This document shows positions 5,213 to 8,481 of a stretch of DNA of 8,481 bases, one piece after another. The number at the start of each line of letters is the position of its first letter. Within the stretch, counting starts at the first letter, position 1. Where the stretch lies: the NCBI GenBank assembly GCA_905373315.1, contig CAJPSL010000016.1:1-8481 (forward strand). The letters run 5' to 3'. Below the pieces are notes generated by a model. The model had not been told where the DNA came from. It saw nothing but the letters and a program-made list of their open reading frames with translations, and did not search any database. The DNA comes from Candidatus Saccharimonadota bacterium (lineage in GTDB: Bacteria > Patescibacteriota > Saccharimonadia > Saccharimonadales > Saccharimonadaceae). Position numbers and translations under genes: made by a program.

Positions 5213-6838
5213 TCTCTCTGGGGCGACAATACCCAAGACAGTCAATCCTGCCTTCAAGATATCAGCGTACACCGCCACCAGACCAACACGGTGCGCTTCT
5301 TTATCACTGCCAACAACTTGATTTTTCTCATAGTAGCGATTAAAATCCTGCGCCAACTCAAACAAATAGGCGCAAACATGATGCGGTTCCAAGCTTTCAG
5401 TAGCTCGGTTAACCGCCTCCGCGTATTCGCTCATTTTCCTGACTAGCAGCCGATCTTCATCAAACAATTCTGTCGGGAAAGCAACTGTCTGCTCAGACTT
5501 TGCCAAAATACCCCGCGCCCGAGCGTGCGCGTATTGCAGATAACTACCGGTGTTACCTGTTAGACTCACCGCATCATTGATATCAAACACCACGTCGCTA
5601 CCAATTTTCACTTTCAGGAATTGATAGCGCAGCGCACCTGCCACCACCGCGTCGGTTGGTTCGCCGCCAGCTTGGGTGATAGCTTTCTTGAACTCGTTGA
5701 ATAACCAATCGATAGTAATGACGTCACCAGTACGCGAGCTCATCTTGCCGGTTGTTAGCTTGACGAGGCCAGTCGCATAATTAAACAATTTACCCTTCAA
5801 TTCTGGAATTGCCAGTTCGCTAGCGGCAATCACCCCGCGGAAATACGCCGCCTGCTCTTCGCCATTGACTGTAATCGACAAATCCAAGTTTGGATAATCT
5901 TGATGCTTCAGCTGAATTAGCCCCATGTCGTGCGCGCCGTACAGGCCGTTGCCGTGCGAACCGATAAACACATTGTCAAACGCACCGTATTGACTGCCCT
6001 TGAAAATATACGCACCATCGGACTCGGTAAAGACCTCTGGGGTTTTTGCTTTAATCAAGGCCTTGCCTGGCACTTCAGTTTCGCTCTCGACATAGCGCCG
6101 CTCAATTGGCACATTGCCCAGTCGTGCCACATTGGCATCAATTTCATCAAAACTCCAGGCTTTACAAATCTCGTACACCTGCTTGTATAGCGGATCATCC
6201 AGCACAAACGATTGCTTGGCTAGCTCATCAATTTCCGCCCGTGCCTCTGGTGACTCCTTGGCTGCCCACGCTCCTTCAACATACATACGGCTCATAAATT
6301 TGTTGCGCTTATCAGCCGGAATAGCGTCTAGTTTGCTGACATCACCGTCAATTTCGCGCAGAATCGCCCACATGCTCTTGCCGACATGTGTGCCGACGTC
6401 ACCGTGGTAACTCACTCGGTGTACTGACGCACCATCTACCGCCAGCAAATTCGCCATAGTGTCCGCCAAAATCGCATTCAAAGCGTGACCAATATGCATA
6501 GCTTTGAATGGATTTGGACAATTAGTTTCAATAACGACCGTTTGGCCTGAACGATTGGTGGCCGGCCGCACTTTCAACGACTCCAGCACTGCTTGGTCGC
6601 TTAACGTCACGTTGATAAAGCCTGGTCCAGCCACGCTCACCTCACCCAACTCCTCATGACCACGCAACTCTTCTGCGATCGCCTCGGCAATCTCACGTGG
6701 ATTTTTGCCCAAGGGCTTCGCTAGCTGCAGCGCCACATTCGTCGCAAAGTCACCAAACTTTGGATCAGGACGCGTCAACTGTACCGTCGTTTCAATATTA
6801 AATAGCTTTGCAATAACTTCTTGAATTGTGTGTTCCAT
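5207..6838 (-). CDS. argS: Arginyl-tRNA synthetase
   Basis: A class I synthetase that charges tRNA-Arg with arginine using ATP in the cytoplasm. From the ATG at 6838 it has 543 residues, within the usual ArgRS range. The N-terminal Add-1-like domain includes PDPKFGDFATNVALQLAK (25-42). The active site has NPFKAMHIGHALNAI (109-123), with the HIGH signature at 115-118. KMSSRTGD (365-372) is the KMSKS-equivalent loop. The C-terminal DALR anticodon-binding domain starts about SYLQYAHARARG (432-443) and ends LGIVAPERL, the common ArgRS ending. In-frame GTG codons at 6844 and 6841 are less likely starts, because MEHTIQEVIAKLF resembles known N-termini and TATACT lies 7 nt before the ATG. No good Shine-Dalgarno is present. 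A 48-codon small ORF lies 25 nt upstream in the same direction. Confidence 0.95.
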   Translation of the reverse strand: MEHTIQEVIAKLFNIETTVQLTRPDPKFGDFATNVALQLAKPLGKNPREIAEAIAEELRGHEELGEVSVAGPGFINVTLSDQAVLESLKVRPATNRSGQTVVIETNCPNPFKAMHIGHALNAILADTMANLLAVDGASVHRVSYHGDVGTHVGKSMWAILREIDGDVSKLDAIPADKRNKFMSRMYVEGAWAAKESPEARAEIDELAKQSFVLDDPLYKQVYEICKAWSFDEIDANVARLGNVPIERRYVESETEVPGKALIKAKTPEVFTESDGAYIFKGSQYGAFDNVFIGSHGNGLYGAHDMGLIQLKHQDYPNLDLSITVNGEEQAAYFRGVIAASELAIPELKGKLFNYATGLVKLTTGKMSSRTGDVITIDWLFNEFKKAITQAGGEPTDAVVAGALRYQFLKVKIGSDVVFDINDAVSLTGNTGSYLQYAHARARGILAKSEQTVAFPTELFDEDRLLVRKMSEYAEAVNRATESLEPHHVCAYLFELAQDFNRYYEKNQVVGSDKEAHRVGLVAVYADILKAGLTVLGIVAPERL

Positions 6839-6845
6839 CACCACC

Positions 6846-6851
6846 AGTATA
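6846..6851 (-). promoter_or_regulatory. argS -10 box, possibly leaderless
   Basis: The minus strand reads TATACT at 6851-6846, 7 nt before the argS ATG (6838). This is the same geometry as the orn promoter. No clear -35 is visible. A second route of expression is co-transcription from the promoter at 7049-7077. Confidence 0.4.
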
Positions 6852-6863
6852 CCACCAGATCAA

Positions 6864-7010
6864 CTAGTCTTCCACTATGTCCAAGTCCAATGCCGTGGCG
6901 GAGATTAAACTCGATCCCCGGACATGACGCAAAATATACGACAACGTTGATAAATCATCCTGTGTTGGCAACGCTTGTGGTTGCTGTGATAACGCTTGCT
7001 CTTCAGCCAT
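6864..7010 (-). CDS. Small protein of 48 residues, unknown, upstream of argS
   Basis: The frame runs ATG (7010-7008) to TAG (6866-6864) and encodes MAEEQALSQQPQALPTQDDL, then STLSYILRHVRGSSLIS, ending in an acidic ALDLDIVED. I do not recognise it. It has no membrane segment or signal peptide. The Gln/Pro-rich first 18 residues look disordered, and residues 20-30 could form a helix. Support comes from context: AAGGAAA, a good Shine-Dalgarno, stands about 5 nt before the ATG, and a near-consensus promoter lies directly upstream. It ends 25 nt before argS with no terminator, so the two are probably co-transcribed. It could be a small functional protein or a leader ORF influencing argS; it has only two arginine codons (CGT, CGG), which is weak for a classical attenuator. 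Confidence 0.6.
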   Translation of the reverse strand: MAEEQALSQQPQALPTQDDLSTLSYILRHVRGSSLISATALDLDIVED

Positions 7011-7048
7011 TAATTTCCTTTTTTGTTTTTAGTATACAACTGATTACT

Positions 7049-7077
7049 ATTTTAGCATTATTAAATATTTTTGTCAA
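7049..7077 (-). promoter_or_regulatory. Near-consensus sigma70-type promoter for the small ORF and argS
   Basis: On the minus strand, a perfect TTGACA (7077-7072), a 17-base spacer and TAAAAT (7054-7049) with an extended TGC. This is the best promoter in the window. The TGA inside TTGACA is the stop codon (7076-7074) of the upstream gene. A further TATACT lies at 7036-7031 and could give a shorter leader ending in the AAGGAAA ribosome binding site. Confidence 0.75.
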
Positions 7078-8481
7078 TATTCAGCCGATACTCCGTCCTT
7101 TGTCTCAACGATGAATACTGGCACACCTAGCCAGTCTCTCTCGCGCTTTGTAGAAGCTCCATCCTTTATAGCGCAAAATGCTTCTTTTCGGGTTGGCAGC
7201 GGTGAATAAATATACTCTACATACCGAGAGGCTGTCATATAGCGTTGATCCCATGCTACACAACTCGACTGATACATCTCACTAACGCCTGGAAAATCCC
7301 TGTGACCATTGATCAAATCAGCTTGCACCGAGCTTAGACGATATTGCTTCTTGTTAATTTCAAAGTAGCCACCAAAACTTGATGGTAAAGCGCCCCCCTT
7401 GTTACTAACAAACAGTGATGAGGTCTGTCCATATTTATTTATCCTCTCCGAGCCAATAAGGTTATAGTATCGAGTAGTACGTACCTGATCAGCGACAATC
7501 ATATCCATGACAACATCATCAGGATCCAAACCATCTATGCCATAGCCCTCTCTCTGCTGAAAACTATACACCCTACTGAATTCTTCTTCTGTTAGAAAAA
7601 CCATTCCCTTTGGATCAAACTGTCCTTCTCTGTCTGTAATAACTTCGCTAAATATTGGCTGCTCGCCCTCACCAACAGTGTTAATAAAAAATATACCCGC
7701 CCTACGCAGAGCTTCACGACTAAATATTTTAGATCCTCTAATAGGCACAACACCTCTACCCTCCAAAAAAGCTGTGTCGTCAGGTAGAAGGTTTGGTATC
7801 CTCACCTCATCCTCAGTAGCATATTCAAGAGATTGATGTTCTATAAGAGTTCTATGGTACTTCCGTATATTATCCATCTTATCAGGATCGATATTTTCAG
7901 CCCCTGGCATTGTCCATGGGTATCTGTCAGCGGCAATCCTATCAGCTATAGCCCTCTCTAGCTCCTCTGGCGCACGCATAGCTTTATCGTCAATATCAGC
8001 ATAAGCACGCTTTTCAAGGATTTGTGCAACACGATTTTTAGCCAATACTGTATCGATTTTGCCAGTATTCTCTGATAGCATGCTTTGGGTTTTTTCTACG
8101 GCATCAAGAGCTCTCGCTATTCTTTGCCTTTGACTATCTGTGTTTGCTAGGGATAACCTATGCCTCAGGTTATCAATTTTCTGTTCTACCTGATGCAATC
8201 TATCCGTGTTGTCAATCAACGAAGCTTCGATAACGTCGACAATCTCTTCATCTCCACATTCTTTTGAATGTGATACCAACGAAATTGCCTCTTGTAAAGC
8301 CTGTTCTGCTGCTATTTTTTTGTGATTATCTATAGTTTTTGGGTCAACAACTGGCCTGTTTTGTTCGCCGTCCCACATACAAAATTGTGCAACATCCTGT
8401 AAGTGCTCTAAATACCCCCTCCAGCTTTCAGAAATCTCTCTAGGCGTTTCTATAGATACCCCTTCCTCTGGAGTATTATCG
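7074..8481 (-). CDS. Large protein of unknown function, C-terminal 468 residues
   Basis: The frame has no stop between 8481 and the TGA at 7076-7074, so the gene enters from beyond the right edge. An internal ATG at 8378 lacks a Shine-Dalgarno and is unlikely to be the start, since the 34 codons before it (e.g. ETPREISESWRGYLEHLQDV) look like coding sequence. I do not recognise the protein. In visible numbering, residues about 90-160 are a charged, heptad-like stretch (QVEQKIDNLRHRL, RIARALDAVEKTQ), a likely coiled coil. Then comes an acidic, Ile/Ala-rich stretch, and about 260 residues of mixed, globular-looking sequence rich in Tyr, Arg and Gly (YFEINKKQYRLSSVQADLI, WLGVPVFIVETKDG). No membrane segment or enzymatic motif is evident. 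It could be a lineage-specific structural or cargo protein; the missing N-terminus may hold the recognisable domain. Confidence 0.75.
   Translation of the reverse strand, partial: DNTPEEGVSIETPREISESWRGYLEHLQDVAQFCMWDGEQNRPVVDPKTIDNHKKIAAEQALQEAISLVSHSKECGDEEIVDVIEASLIDNTDRLHQVEQKIDNLRHRLSLANTDSQRQRIARALDAVEKTQSMLSENTGKIDTVLAKNRVAQILEKRAYADIDDKAMRAPEELERAIADRIAADRYPWTMPGAENIDPDKMDNIRKYHRTLIEHQSLEYATEDEVRIPNLLPDDTAFLEGRGVVPIRGSKIFSREALRRAGIFFINTVGEGEQPIFSEVITDREGQFDPKGMVFLTEEEFSRVYSFQQREGYGIDGLDPDDVVMDMIVADQVRTTRYYNLIGSERINKYGQTSSLFVSNKGGALPSSFGGYFEINKKQYRLSSVQADLINGHRDFPGVSEMYQSSCVAWDQRYMTASRYVEYIYSPLPTRKEAFCAIKDGASTKRERDWLGVPVFIVETKDGVSAEY

Noticed and set aside
282..8378. Alternative genetic code (TGA as glycine), as in some CPR lineages
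   Set aside because: TGA ends orn and the right-hand gene at sensible C-termini, and no conserved glycine is encoded by an in-frame TGA in the recognised genes.
1..8481. CRISPR arrays, tRNA/rRNA genes, insertion sequences
   Set aside because: No regularly spaced repeats, cloverleaf-like or rRNA-like stretches, transposase motifs or terminal inverted repeats were seen. The only repeats are those listed.

Overview
The window reads as a piece of a small, compact bacterial genome. It probably comes from the Candidate Phyla Radiation (Patescibacteria), and Saccharibacteria (TM7) is my best guess. The guess rests on protein style (a lysine-rich MscL, a compact ArgRS, a DEAH helicase of about 860 residues), very short intergenic gaps and frequent overlap of promoters with stop codons. 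TGA serves as an ordinary stop (orn, the right-hand gene), which argues against the Gracilibacteria/Absconditabacteria code. No rRNA or marker phylogeny is available here, so the taxon is an inference.

All supported genes are on the minus strand, so transcription runs from high to low coordinates. Entering at the right edge (8481) is the 3' part of a large unrecognised gene, whose stop codon overlaps a near-consensus promoter. That promoter drives a 48-codon small ORF followed by argS (arginyl-tRNA synthetase). Next come mscL (mechanosensitive channel with a basic Lys/Ala tail) and a DEAH-box HrpA/HrpB-like RNA helicase with a GTG start and a strong Shine-Dalgarno sequence. Beyond the helicase lie a relic of the 5' end of a second orn (oligoribonuclease) gene, a divergent nucleotidyltransferase-like gene with its own strong promoter, an intact orn, and an mmcQ/yjbR-like gene that overlaps orn by ATGA.

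The part richest in structure is 740-2080. The nucleotidyltransferase-like gene sits between two copies of the orn 5' end (67 of 70 bases identical). All three differences are synonymous in the Orn frame, which suggests that two functional orn alleles met there, bringing in the NTase cassette. Helicase, NTase-like protein and Orn form a possible RNA-metabolism neighbourhood.

Bases 1-42 are an exact inverted copy of 1407-1448, inside the NTase gene. They interrupt mmcQ exactly at its conserved Lys-Lys-His-(Trp) motif. This looks like an inverted chimera or assembly artefact at a contig end rather than biology.

A recurring signal is a -10 box placed 6-7 nt before a start codon with no Shine-Dalgarno (orn, the orn relic, argS, and a GTG in the NTase gene). 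It suggests leaderless transcripts, side by side with genes that have clear Shine-Dalgarno sequences.
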